Shown piece after piece: positions 7,796 to 15,498 of a DNA stretch of 29,417 nt (positions are counted from its first letter, which is position 1; the number at the start of each line of letters is the position of its first letter). Position numbers and translations under genes: made by a program. The notes below the pieces were generated by a model that was not told the DNA's origin, ran no database searches, and worked only from the letters and a program-made list of their open reading frames with translations. Where the stretch lies: NCBI GenBank assembly GCA_044371005.1, contig JBILUL010000048.1, forward strand, positions 1 to 29,417, in the 5' to 3' direction. Source of the DNA: UBA2402 sp044371005 (GTDB lineage Bacteria > Planctomycetota > Phycisphaerae > Phycisphaerales > UBA1924).

Positions 7796-8104
7796 ATGAC
7801 TGGTGGCAAGATTCGAATTCGGATGGAAGCCTACGACCACATGGCTCTTGATGCCTCCGCAAAGGAGATCGTCGAGCACGCCAAGCGCACCAATGCAAAG
7901 GTGGCAGGTCCGATTCCGCTGCCGACCCGCGTTGAGCGCTACACGGTGCTTCGTTCGCCCTTCATTGATAAGAAGTCGCGTGAACAGTTCGAAATCCGTA
8001 CGCACAAGCGGATCATTGACATTATCGAACCGAATGCTCGCACGGTCGAGGCGCTGAATCGCCTGGTCGTTCCTGCAGGTGTGTTCGTTCGAATCAAGGC
8101 CTGA
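7796..8104 (+). CDS. rpsJ: Ribosomal protein S10 (uS10)
   Basis: A 102-residue protein of the small-subunit head and first gene of the operon; in other bacteria S10 also acts as NusE in antitermination. The sequence is plain S10: KIRIRMEAYDHMALDASAKEI, then GPIPLPTR at 40-47, the RSPFIDKKSREQFEIRTHKR segment, and IDIIEPNARTVEALNRL. The frame is open upstream to a GTG at 7736, but the ATG at 7796 gives the standard N-terminus and has AAAGG 10 bases before it. The upstream extension would also overlap the leader hairpins. L3 follows after 110 bp containing a strong stem-loop. Confidence 0.97.
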   Translation: MTGGKIRIRMEAYDHMALDASAKEIVEHAKRTNAKVAGPIPLPTRVERYTVLRSPFIDKKSREQFEIRTHKRIIDIIEPNARTVEALNRLVVPAGVFVRIKA

Positions 8105-8120
8105 CCGCAGGCCTTCGAGG

Positions 8121-8168
8121 CAAGCCCAGGCAAGTTCCTGGGCTTGTGTCTTGAGGGAACTGGGCTTG
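8121..8168 (+). promoter_or_regulatory. Stem-loop with two alternative partners between S10 and L3
   Basis: CAAGCCCAGG (8121-8130) pairs perfectly with CCTGGGCTTG (8137-8146) over a six-base loop. CTGGGCTTG occurs again at 8160-8168, so the left arm could pair with either. There is no T-run, so it is not a normal terminator. It could be a processing site or a switch. Confidence 0.55.
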
Positions 8169-8214
8169 CCGGGCGGAATTTGGTCTTTGGAAGTAGAAGT
8201 TAAGGAAGAACGCC

Positions 8215-8898
8215 ATGGGTTTCTCGCTGCTTGGAAAGAAGATCGGCATGACTCGCGTCTATGTGGGCGCTGTCTCCACGCCGGTGACGGTCGTTGAGGC
8301 TGGTCCCTGCGTCGTGACGCAGCTGCGTACCGCCGAGAAGGATGGCTACACCGCTGTGCAGATCGGTTTCGGCGAGGTTGCTCCGAAGAACTCGACGATC
8401 CCGCTGATTGCGCACGACTTCAAGGCTGGGACGACTCCGAAGCGTCATCATCGCGAGTTCCGCGTTGATGCGGCGGATCTGGCCAAGTACACGATCGGTC
8501 AGTCGCTGACCGTGAAGGATCTTGAGGGCAAGCTGTTTGTGGATGTGATTGGCACCAGCAAGGGCAAGGGCTTTGCGGGCGTCATGAAGCGTCACCACTT
8601 CAAGGGCATGTTCGCCTCGCACGGTACTGAACGTAAGCACCGTGCACCGGGTTCGATCGGTGGCCTTTGCTCGAACCGTGGTTTCGGCGGTGGTCTGAAG
8701 AAGGGCAAGCGCATGCCCGGTCACATGGGTGCCGAGCGTGTCACGACCCGCAACCTGGATGTGGTCCGCATCGATGCCGACCGCAACATCGTCCTGATCA
8801 AGGGAACGGTGCCGGGTGGCAAGAATGGTCTGGTTGAGATCCGTCCCTCGATTCGCCTCTACAAGAGCAAGGCGAAGCTGGTCGCGGGCAAGAAGTAA
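8215..8898 (+). CDS. rplC: Ribosomal protein L3 (uL3)
   Basis: A 227-residue large-subunit assembly protein that reaches the peptidyl-transferase centre. It starts MGFSLLGKKIGMTRVY, the usual L3 beginning, and has the central extension GKGFAGVMKRHHFKGMFASHG and the RMPGHMGAERVTTRNLDVVR segment close to the consensus. Length is slightly above the usual 205-215. AAGGA at 8202-8206 lies 8 bases before the ATG, which fixes the start. A very long spacer (about 380 bp) separates it from L4, unlike most bacteria, where the two genes are close. Confidence 0.97.
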   Translation: MGFSLLGKKIGMTRVYVGAVSTPVTVVEAGPCVVTQLRTAEKDGYTAVQIGFGEVAPKNSTIPLIAHDFKAGTTPKRHHREFRVDAADLAKYTIGQSLTVKDLEGKLFVDVIGTSKGKGFAGVMKRHHFKGMFASHGTERKHRAPGSIGGLCSNRGFGGGLKKGKRMPGHMGAERVTTRNLDVVRIDADRNIVLIKGTVPGGKNGLVEIRPSIRLYKSKAKLVAGKK

Positions 8899-9277
8899 GA
8901 ACGAATGCAGGAGTGGTGGGGGGGATTGGGTTTGGGTGGTTGGTGAAGGCGGTCTTGGATGTTGGAATCTGCCGGGGGCTGTGAGCAACAGCAGCCTCTG
9001 GGCCTGAGAGGTCTGAAGAACGCTCGCGATGAGTGAGACGTTCGGAGGAAACCGACGGGCGACGACAACAAACACCGGAGAGAAGGTTCCAGTGGAACCG
9101 GACCTTCGGGAAGACAGCCGAGTTGAGTCCGATCCGGCACCGCCCGAATGCGAAAGCAGACGGGTCCCCTGAAGGAAGGGATTGGTGCCGAGACGGATAG
9201 GCGAACAGGAGCGGTCGTTCGGGGCTCATGAGTGAGCCGGAGCGAATCGCACACAGGCATCAGGCGAGGTAATGACG
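8899..9277 (+). other. Long spacer between L3 and L4
   Basis: About 380 bp with no supported gene and no clear promoter. Small hairpins are visible: GGTTCC/GGAACC near 9087-9101, and GGCTCA/TGAGCC at 9223-9238 (loop TGAG), which ends some 40 bases before the L4 start. The stretch is unusually long for this operon position and could carry an RNA regulatory element. Confidence 0.4.
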
Positions 9278-9979
9278 ATGGATATTCCCGTCTACAACAT
9301 GCAGGGCTCACAGGTAGCCCAGCTGAAGATCGATGAAGCCGCCCTTGGCGGCAAAGTGAACGCTGCGTTGGTCAAGCAGGCCTACGTGATGTATCACGCC
9401 AATACGCGGCAGGGCTCGTCGAAGACGAAGAACCGCCACGAGGTCGAGGGTTCGACCAAGAAGATTTACAAGCAGAAGGGTACCGGTAACGCCCGTCACG
9501 GCGACCGGAAGGTCAACATCTTCAAGGGCGGTGGTCACGGCCACAGCAAGAAGCGGACCCGCGAGGATTTCCGCCAGACGATGCCCGTCAAGATGCGCCG
9601 CAAGGCCAACCGCAACGCGCTGCTCGCCAAGCTCATGGACAATGAGGTGCGGGTGATTGACGCGATCAACTTCGCGCAGCCCAAGACCAAGGCCTTCCAG
9701 GAGTTCCTGGCGTCGATCAAGGTCGACCGCTCGGCTCTGGTTGCTCTGCCGATGGACTCTGGCTCCAGCAACAACGCGGTCCTCTCGGGCCGTAACGTCG
9801 AAGGCGTGACGATCGTCCGCTGCGACCAGATCAACGCATTCAACATGCTCAATCACCGCTACATGGTGATCGGCAAGGGCGATCTCGAGGCGTGGCTCAA
9901 GGGTGCCAGCTCGCAGACCACCAAGGAAGCCAAGATCAACCCGATCGGCCGCCAGGCTGCCGTCAAGGGAGGTAAGTAA
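9278..9979 (+). CDS. rplD: Ribosomal protein L4 (uL4)
   Basis: A 233-residue protein whose long loop lines the exit tunnel; in enterobacteria it also represses the S10 operon. Recognisable parts: YHANTRQGSSKTKNRHEVEG, then KKIYKQKGTGNARHGDRK (the tunnel-loop signature) and RRKANRNALLAKL. Two ATGs, at 9272 and 9278, are possible. GAGG at 9266-9269 lies 8 bases before the second but only 2 before the first, so the second is preferred. The C-terminus carries a roughly 25-residue extension rich in Lys, Ala and Gly. Only 2 bases separate its stop from the L23 start, so the two are likely translationally coupled. Confidence 0.96.
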   Translation: MDIPVYNMQGSQVAQLKIDEAALGGKVNAALVKQAYVMYHANTRQGSSKTKNRHEVEGSTKKIYKQKGTGNARHGDRKVNIFKGGGHGHSKKRTREDFRQTMPVKMRRKANRNALLAKLMDNEVRVIDAINFAQPKTKAFQEFLASIKVDRSALVALPMDSGSSNNAVLSGRNVEGVTIVRCDQINAFNMLNHRYMVIGKGDLEAWLKGASSQTTKEAKINPIGRQAAVKGGK

Positions 9980-9981
9980 TC

Positions 9982-10272
9982 ATGCCAGCTAATGTCGCCC
10001 CCGAGCACATCGTTCGCCGTCCGGTGCTGTCTGAGAAGAGCACCTTCGTGATGAACGATCAGAAGCGCTACACCTTTGAGGTGGACCCCCGCGCGACCAA
10101 GACCGAGATCAAGGCCGCCATCCAGGCGATCTACAAGGTCCGCGTCATCGGCATCAATACCACGCTCCGTCAGGCCCGCACCCGGACGACCAAGTCCGGC
10201 AAGGTTGATGGAACGATCACGAAGAAGGCTGTTGTCCGCCTGCACGCGGATGATGCCATCGAACTCTTCTAA
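9982..10272 (+). CDS. rplW: Ribosomal protein L23 (uL23)
   Basis: A 96-residue protein at the exit of the peptide tunnel, the docking site for trigger factor and SRP. It shows EHIVRRPVLSEKSTFVMNDQ, then KRYTFEVDPRATKTEIKAAI and the KVRVIGINT segment, all standard for L23. AGGGAGG at 9966-9972, inside the end of L4, lies 9 bases before the ATG, the best ribosome binding site in this part of the operon. Length is normal. Confidence 0.97.
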   Translation: MPANVAPEHIVRRPVLSEKSTFVMNDQKRYTFEVDPRATKTEIKAAIQAIYKVRVIGINTTLRQARTRTTKSGKVDGTITKKAVVRLHADDAIELF

Positions 10273-10324
10273 GACTCACGTGTTTGAAATCGGAGATGTC
10301 AGGGCTGCACTCGGGCTCGACTCT

Positions 10325-10340
10325 CTTGCTCAGAAGCAAG
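10325..10340 (+). promoter_or_regulatory. Small hairpin upstream of L2
   Basis: CTTGCT and AGCAAG form a 6-bp stem with a CAGA loop, ending 23 bases before the L2 ATG. It is too far from a T-run to be a terminator. A role in L2 translation is only a possibility. Confidence 0.35.
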
Positions 10341-10363
10341 GCTAGGAAAGGCAGAAAACAGTT

Positions 10364-11221
10364 ATGCCGATTCGCATCTACAAGAAGACCAGCGCCGGAC
10401 GCCGCAACGCGTCGGTGAACATGCACGTGGAAGTGACCAAGAAGACGCCGGAGAAGTCCCTCCTGGCTCCGAAGGTCAAGACCGGTGGCCGCAACTTCAG
10501 CGGCAAGATCACCTCCCGCGGCATCGGCGGCGGCGTGAAGCAGATGTACCGCAAGATCGACTTCAAGCGTCGCGATCGCGATGGTCTTGCAGGCACGATC
10601 ATCGGTATTGAGTACGATCCCAACCGTTCGTGCCACATCGCGCTGGTTCAGTACAGCGATGGCGAGAAGCGCTACCACCTGGCCCCCATGGGTGCCAAGG
10701 ACGGCATGGTGCTGCTCTCCTCCAGCACGGGCCCCATCGAGCCCAGCATCGGCAACTGCATGCGGCTTCGTGACATCCCCACCGGTCTTGACGTTCATTG
10801 CGTCGAAATCGTCCCCGGTGGCGGTGGCCAGATGTGCCGCTCAGCCGGCAACTACGCCAAGGTGACCAACAAGGAAGGCGATTTCGCTACCCTTGTGCTC
10901 CCCAGCGGCGAAGTCCGCCGCGTGCCCCTCGAGGCGCGCGCCACGATCGGCCAGGTCGGAAACGGTGATCACCGTCTCCGGATGCTCGGCAAGGCAGGCC
11001 TCTCGCGTCTGATGGGCATCCGCCCGATCACGCGTGGTGTGGCCAAGAGCCACCATGCTCACCCGCTGGGTGGTGGTAGCGGTCGCAGCAAGGGCAACCG
11101 CCCGCTCTGCGGACCCACTGGTGTGCACTCCAAGGGTGGCAATACCCGTAATCCGCGCAAGGCAAGTGCCAAGCTCATCATCCGTCGCCGCGTGACCAAG
11201 CGGTACGGTCAGAAGAAGTGA
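10364..11221 (+). CDS. rplB: Ribosomal protein L2 (uL2)
   Basis: A 285-residue protein of the large subunit, needed for subunit joining and peptidyl-transferase function. Typical L2 features: RNFSGKITSRGIGGGVKQMY near 43-62, the KRRDRDGLAGTIIGIEYDPN segment near 68-87, and the C-terminal KLIIRRR. The conserved loop that reads NPVDHPHGGGEGR in E. coli reads SHHAHPLGGGSGR here (229-241): the HP dipeptide and the glycines remain, but the second His is Leu and Glu is Ser. Length is a little above the usual 273-277. The start has only weak purine tracts (AAAGG, 12 bases away). Confidence 0.96.
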   Translation: MPIRIYKKTSAGRRNASVNMHVEVTKKTPEKSLLAPKVKTGGRNFSGKITSRGIGGGVKQMYRKIDFKRRDRDGLAGTIIGIEYDPNRSCHIALVQYSDGEKRYHLAPMGAKDGMVLLSSSTGPIEPSIGNCMRLRDIPTGLDVHCVEIVPGGGGQMCRSAGNYAKVTNKEGDFATLVLPSGEVRRVPLEARATIGQVGNGDHRLRMLGKAGLSRLMGIRPITRGVAKSHHAHPLGGGSGRSKGNRPLCGPTGVHSKGGNTRNPRKASAKLIIRRRVTKRYGQKK

Positions 11222-11249
11222 TCCAAGGTCGGTTCGTTTGATCCGCTAG

Positions 11250-11271
11250 GGAACGATTCAGGAACGATTCA
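11250..11271 (+). repeat. Perfect 11-bp tandem repeat before S19
   Basis: GGAACGATTCA occurs twice head to tail (11250-11260 and 11261-11271) in the 101-bp L2-S19 spacer. Significance is unknown. Confidence 0.8.
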
Positions 11272-11322
11272 TATGGGCGGTCGGGTGCTTTGCCCGGTCC
11301 GCACCGCAAGGAACGAAGACAC

Positions 11323-11625
11323 ATGGGACGCAGCCTCAAGAAAGGTCCGTACGTTGATGAGAAGCTCTTCCGCAAGGTGGAGAAGATGTCTCAGCAGCGC
11401 AAGAAGGACGCCATCAAGACGTGGGCCCGTCGCTGCACGATCGTCCCCGAGTTCGTGGGACACACGTTCAACGTGCACAACGGCCGGCAGTTCCTGCCTG
11501 TGCTGGTGACCGAGGACATGGTCGGGCACAAGCTCGGCGAGTTCAGCAGCAGCCGCACCTTCCGTGGTCACACGAACAAGAAGGAAGGCATCGATGGAGC
11601 TGGGGCGCCCGCGAAGGGTGGCTAA
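11323..11625 (+). CDS. rpsS: Ribosomal protein S19 (uS19)
   Basis: A 100-residue protein of the small-subunit head that contacts tRNA and L5. It starts MGRSLKKGPYVDEKLF and has the WARRCTIVPEFVGHTFNVHN and FLPVLVTEDMVGHKLGEF segments, all close to consensus. An upstream in-frame start at 11290 would add 11 residues not seen in the family. The ATG at 11323 has AAGGA 10 bases away. A hairpin and a direct repeat lie between it and L22. Confidence 0.97.
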   Translation: MGRSLKKGPYVDEKLFRKVEKMSQQRKKDAIKTWARRCTIVPEFVGHTFNVHNGRQFLPVLVTEDMVGHKLGEFSSSRTFRGHTNKKEGIDGAGAPAKGG

Positions 11626-11634
11626 GGGCTGGGC

Positions 11635-11666
11635 GTGATGCCTTCCTGATTGAGGGAAGGGATCAC
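11635..11666 (+). promoter_or_regulatory. Hairpin directly after S19
   Basis: GTGAT-G-CCTTCC (11635-11646) pairs with GGAAGG-G-ATCAC (11655-11666) over an eight-base loop: 11 pairs with one G-G mismatch. No T-run follows. It sits 9 bases after the S19 stop and may be a processing site or partial attenuator. Confidence 0.5.
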
Positions 11667-11713
11667 GAACAGTGAAGGTTGGGTGTCGGTGCCAGGTGCC
11701 GATGCACACATTC

Positions 11714-11743
11714 GGGCGAAGTGGTACTAGGGCGAAGTAATAC
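11714..11743 (+). repeat. Direct repeat upstream of HTH-L22 (possible operator)
   Basis: GGGCGAAGTGGTAC (11714-11727) and GGGCGAAGTAATAC (11730-11743) form a 14-bp direct repeat with 16-bp period and two mismatches. It ends 54 bases before the L22 start codon. Because the L22 protein carries a helix-turn-helix-like domain, this could be its own binding site; this is speculation. Confidence 0.4.
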
Positions 11744-11797
11744 AGGGCCTGGCTGAGTCGCGTGCGATGGTCAGCGAAGGTCCATGAGGAATGAGCC

Positions 11798-12352
11798 GTG
11801 AAGATTTCTGGAAGCAAACTCAGCAAGGCCATGGAAGCCGCGGGCGTAAGCCCCGAGCAGCTCGCATCAGCTCTCGCCCAGCCGGGGTTCTCGGCCGACG
11901 AGGCTTCGAGCGCGATCCGTAACTGGATGCGCAACAACGATCACCCCCGCTGCAAGGCGGCGTACATCGCGCGTCTCGCGCAGGCCCTTGGCGTTTCGCC
12001 CAAGGACATCTCGGTCTTCACGAGCATGGTTCGTGGTCACCGCGGCAGCCCCCGCAAGGCGCGTCTGCTCGCGGATCTGATCCGCGGCAAGAGCGTGGAT
12101 ACGGCGATGAACCTGCTGAGCTTCAACACCAAGCGTGCGGCGGTCAACATCAAGAAGTGTCTGGCGGCGGCCGTGGCCGACGCTCAGCTGGCCGACGCCG
12201 ACGGCAACTCGCTCTTCGTGTGCGAGAGCCGGATCGACGAGGGCATGGTCATCAAGCGGTTCCAGCCCAAGGACCGTGGTCGTGCTCATCCGATTTTGAA
12301 GCCCCTTTCGCATATCACCGTCAGCGTCGAGGAACGCTCCTCCAAGAAGTAA
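11798..12352 (+). CDS. rplV: Ribosomal protein L22 (uL22) with N-terminal helix-turn-helix-like domain
   Basis: Residues 77-184 are a complete L22: MVRGHRGSPRKARLLADLIR, the SFNTKRAAVNIKKCLAAAVA segment and the beta-hairpin ending HITVSVEE, about the normal 108-110 residues. Before it, in the same frame, are 76 extra residues that read like a Cro/C1 (XRE) five-helix DNA-binding domain: KLSKAMEAAG (7-16), SPEQLASALA (18-27), ADEASSAIRNWMRNN (33-47), AAYIARLAQALGV (54-66) and SPKDISVF (67-74). The start is a GTG at 11798 with GAGGA 7 bases away. The ATG at 12026 that would give plain L22 has no ribosome binding site. L22 lines the exit tunnel. The extension could be a surface appendage or an autoregulatory domain; neither is shown. 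Confidence 0.93.
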   Translation: MKISGSKLSKAMEAAGVSPEQLASALAQPGFSADEASSAIRNWMRNNDHPRCKAAYIARLAQALGVSPKDISVFTSMVRGHRGSPRKARLLADLIRGKSVDTAMNLLSFNTKRAAVNIKKCLAAAVADAQLADADGNSLFVCESRIDEGMVIKRFQPKDRGRAHPILKPLSHITVSVEERSSKK

Positions 12353-12415
12353 TGTGGCAGTTTCGCCTTCGCGGGCAGCAGTCCGCGAGCAGACTGAGGA
12401 AACAGGCAGCAACGC

Positions 12416-13117
12416 ATGGGACAGAAAACACATCCATTCGGCCTTCGTCTCGGGATCACCGAAGCCCACCGCAGCCGCTGGTACGCCCCCAAGGCGCTCT
12501 ACGGCGAACTGCTGGTTGAGGACGAGCGCATCCGCAAGTGGCTCGACAAGCGCCTGAACCGCCGGCCCCCCAACGCGGCCGTGTCGGACATCCACATCGA
12601 GCGCACTCGTGAAGAGCTCAAGGTCATCATCAAGACTGCCCGTCCGGGTCTGGTGATCGGCCCCAAGGGTGCCGAAGTGGAGCGCATGACTGAAGAGCTT
12701 CAGTACATGACGGGCCGCAAGGTGGCGATTTCGATCATCGAGATCAAGAACGCTGATCTTGACTGCCAGCTGATTGCCGAAGGCGTCTGCGAGCAGCTCG
12801 CCAAGCGTGCCAGCTTCCGCCGCGTCGTCAAGATGAAGTGCGAAGCCGCGATGGCTGCGGGTGCCAAGGGTGTGAAGATTCAGATCAGCGGCCGCCTGGG
12901 TGGCGCTGAAATGAGCCGGACCCTGGACATCCGTCTGGGTTCGCTGCCTCTCTCGACGCTGCAGGCTCAGGTTGAATACGGCTTTGCCGAGGCATTCACG
13001 ACCTATGGAGCCATCGGCTGCAAGGTGTGGGTGTACAAGGGAATGTACTCGACCGCCGCGGACGAGAACACGTCGAACGCTGCTGGTGGCCGGGCTCGCG
13101 CCCGTGGCCGCAAGTAA
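12416..13117 (+). CDS. rpsC: Ribosomal protein S3 (uS3)
   Basis: A 233-residue protein of the small-subunit head at the mRNA entry channel. It starts MGQKTHPFGLRLGITEAHRS as usual. The KH domain has GLVIGPKGAEVERM (the GxxG loop), and the C-terminal half has GAKGVKIQISGRLGGAEMSR. The tail is basic (ARARGRK). Start codon context is weak: GAGGA at 12396-12400 is 15 bases away, and only an AGG lies closer. Length is normal. Confidence 0.97.
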   Translation: MGQKTHPFGLRLGITEAHRSRWYAPKALYGELLVEDERIRKWLDKRLNRRPPNAAVSDIHIERTREELKVIIKTARPGLVIGPKGAEVERMTEELQYMTGRKVAISIIEIKNADLDCQLIAEGVCEQLAKRASFRRVVKMKCEAAMAAGAKGVKIQISGRLGGAEMSRTLDIRLGSLPLSTLQAQVEYGFAEAFTTYGAIGCKVWVYKGMYSTAADENTSNAAGGRARARGRK

Positions 13118-13288
13118 GCAGTCGGCGGTGCGGGTGGGTTGGTTGTGGAAAGTAAGTGTGTCGAGCTCTCTTTGCTCTGAGTCCGGATCGGGCCAGGGTG
13201 GTGGGGGAGAGGCACCTGGAATGAGTTGCAAAGTAAGTCAGCCCGGACTGTGCCAGGAGGCATGAGACCGGTCAGGAGTGAATGAACC

Positions 13289-13708
<420 letters not shown>

Positions 13709-13789
13709 TCCGTTCTCTGTGGCAGGATTGCGGTGTACAACCAACGACGACGGGCTCTGTCCGTGAAGTCTGATGAAGAGGTGACGAAA

Positions 13790-13987
13790 ATGACCGGTAA
13801 GGAAGTCAGTGCGATGAAGGACGCGGAACTGAAGCTCGAGCTGAGCAAGCTCCGCAACGACCTGTTTGATCTCCGCAGCGACGCGGTGACATCGAAGGTT
13901 GAGGATACGAGCAAGTTCGGCAAGCTCCGCAAGGACATCGCCCGCATCCTGGGCGAGCAGCGTCGTCGTGCGGCTGTGAAGGCCTAA
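13790..13987 (+). CDS. rpmC: Ribosomal protein L29 (uL29)
   Basis: A 65-residue two-helix protein at the tunnel exit beside L23. Recognised from LKLELSKLRNDLFDLRSDAV and the C-terminal FGKLRKDIARI. An in-frame GTG at 13733 would add 19 residues. The ATG at 13790 gives the usual length and has GAGG (13778-13781) 8 bases away, so it is preferred. Confidence 0.93.
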   Translation: MTGKEVSAMKDAELKLELSKLRNDLFDLRSDAVTSKVEDTSKFGKLRKDIARILGEQRRRAAVKA

Positions 13988-14062
13988 CGCGGCAGAGATC
14001 TGATTCGTCGTGAGTGCATACCCAATCGGGCGCCAGGCGGGGCCCAGCAAAGGAAGCAAGTG

Positions 14063-14395
14063 ATGGCAGCGGCTGTAAAGAAGAAGGTGGCGGTCAAGCA
14101 GGCGGGTGGCCTTTCCGGTACGCGTCAGGGCGTAGTCGATTCCGACTCGCGTGATCAGACGCGCCGGGTCGTGATCAACTACCTGACGATGCATCCCAAG
14201 TACGGCAAGTTCGTTCGTCAACGCAGCATCCTTCAGGTGCACGATGCGAAGAACGAGGCCCGTGCGGGCGATGTCGTCGAGATCGCTCCTTGCCGGCCCA
14301 TCAGCAAGAGCAAGCGCTGGACGCTGGTTCGTGTGGTTGAGCGTCGCGCCGATCAGGCCGCGGCGATCAAGAGCGTTGCGACGCTGCAGAGCTGA
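14063..14395 (+). CDS. rpsQ: Ribosomal protein S17 (uS17)
   Basis: A 110-residue primary 16S-rRNA-binding protein. The core is GTRQGVVDSDSRDQTRRVVI, the HPKYGKFV segment and GDVVEIAPCRPISKSKRW. It is longer than the usual 80-90 residues, with a short Lys/Ala-rich N-terminal tail and a C-terminal extension. AGGAAG at 14051-14056 lies 6 bases before the ATG at 14063; the GTG three bases earlier is less likely. Confidence 0.95.
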   Translation: MAAAVKKKVAVKQAGGLSGTRQGVVDSDSRDQTRRVVINYLTMHPKYGKFVRQRSILQVHDAKNEARAGDVVEIAPCRPISKSKRWTLVRVVERRADQAAAIKSVATLQS

Positions 14396-14542
14396 GAAGC
14401 TCCGTCGTGAGATCCGAGGTTGCCAGGTGGCCTTGGAGCAGAGGATGGATCTGCCGCTTGGCGGGTCTGTGTGTGAGCAGTTCGAGAGCACCAAATTCGG
14501 CCGCGTGTGGATGCGGTCGAACAGATGAAAGCAAGGTTTGGT

Positions 14543-14929
14543 ATGCTGCAGCAAGAAACCAGGTGTGAAGTCGCGGATAACTCGGGCGCGAAGATCGCGT
14601 ACGTGATCCGTGTGTACGGCGGTTCGACCGGTTCGGGTCGTTTCACCCGTCGCATCGCAGGCGTGGGCGACAAGGTCTTCGTCTCGATCAAGAAGGCCCT
14701 CCCCGGCGCGGATGTCAAGCCGGGTGACAAGAGCAAGGCCGTCGTGGTTCGCACGACCAAGGCTACGCGTCGCGCCGATGGCAGCTACGTCAAGTTCGAC
14801 AGCAACGCCGTGGTCCTGATTCAGGACGACGGCAATCCCAAGGGCACGCGCATCTTCGGGCCGGTGGCCCGTGAACTGCGTGACCGTAACTTCATGAAGA
14901 TCGTGTCGCTCGCCTCGGAAGTGGTGTGA
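14543..14929 (+). CDS. rplN: Ribosomal protein L14 (uL14)
   Basis: A 128-residue protein at the subunit interface (bridges with 16S rRNA) and the target of the silencing factor RsfS in other bacteria. It starts MLQQETRCEVADNSGAKIAY. GDKVFVSIKKALPG, GDKSKAVVVRTTK and GTRIFGPVARELR are standard. The frame opens 36 bases earlier, but AAGG at 14532-14535, 7 bases before the ATG at 14543, and the family N-terminus support this start. Confidence 0.96.
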   Translation: MLQQETRCEVADNSGAKIAYVIRVYGGSTGSGRFTRRIAGVGDKVFVSIKKALPGADVKPGDKSKAVVVRTTKATRRADGSYVKFDSNAVVLIQDDGNPKGTRIFGPVARELRDRNFMKIVSLASEVV

Positions 14930-14972
14930 GCGTTCGAAGGTTTCAAGTCAGAGCATTTGTCTGGAGCATCAC

Positions 14973-15314
14973 ATGCCGGCACACGTCAAGAAAGGCGACA
15001 CAGTCTACATCCGCTCGGGAGATCACAAGGGACAGACCGGAGAGGTCATCCGTGTGATCACCAAGAGCCAGAGCGTGGTGATCAAGGGGGTCAACCTCCG
15101 CACCAAGCATCTGCGCGCGAGCCAGGCCAACCCGCAGGGCGGCATCGTCACGAAGGAAGCGCCTGTGCACATGTCCAAGGTGAGCCCGGTCGTCGACGGG
15201 AAGCCCGTTCGCGTCGGGTTCAAGGTGAAGGCGGACGGTTCGAAGGTCCGGGTCGCTCGCAAGGGTGGCAAGGAACTGGCGGAACTGAGCGTGGTTCACG
15301 GTCCCCGCAAGTAA
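14973..15314 (+). CDS. rplX: Ribosomal protein L24 (uL24)
   Basis: A 113-residue assembly-initiating protein that binds the 5' end of 23S rRNA. HVKKGDTVYIRSGDHKGQTG is the KOW motif at the N-terminus; VVIKGVNLRTKHLR and APVHMSKV follow as in the family. GGAG (14963-14966) lies 6 bases before the ATG. A hairpin follows the stop. Confidence 0.96.
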   Translation: MPAHVKKGDTVYIRSGDHKGQTGEVIRVITKSQSVVIKGVNLRTKHLRASQANPQGGIVTKEAPVHMSKVSPVVDGKPVRVGFKVKADGSKVRVARKGGKELAELSVVHGPRK

Positions 15315-15321
15315 GCAGGGG

Positions 15322-15352
15322 GGACGACGGGGGGCCCGATGGCGGGTCGTCC
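15322..15352 (+). promoter_or_regulatory. Hairpin after L24
   Basis: GGACGAC (15322-15328) pairs with GTCGTCC (15346-15352) over a 17-base G-rich loop, 7 bases after the L24 stop. No T-run follows. It is one of several stem-loops placed directly behind ribosomal protein genes here. Confidence 0.4.
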
Positions 15353-15498
15353 GGTGTAGGGATTGGGGTGGAGTGACCGCAGGATCGGTTGACCACCAAC
15401 GTCCTCTCCGCGGCAGCGAGCGGAAGGGATTCAAGCAGCAGAAACGACCGGTTCGGGGCGGTGCTCCGGGCCTCCAAAGTTAGAAACGAGTGTGATCG

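Noticed and set aside
13733..13789. A GTG start giving L29 19 extra residues.
   Set aside because: The ATG at 13790 has GAGG at the right distance and gives the family length.
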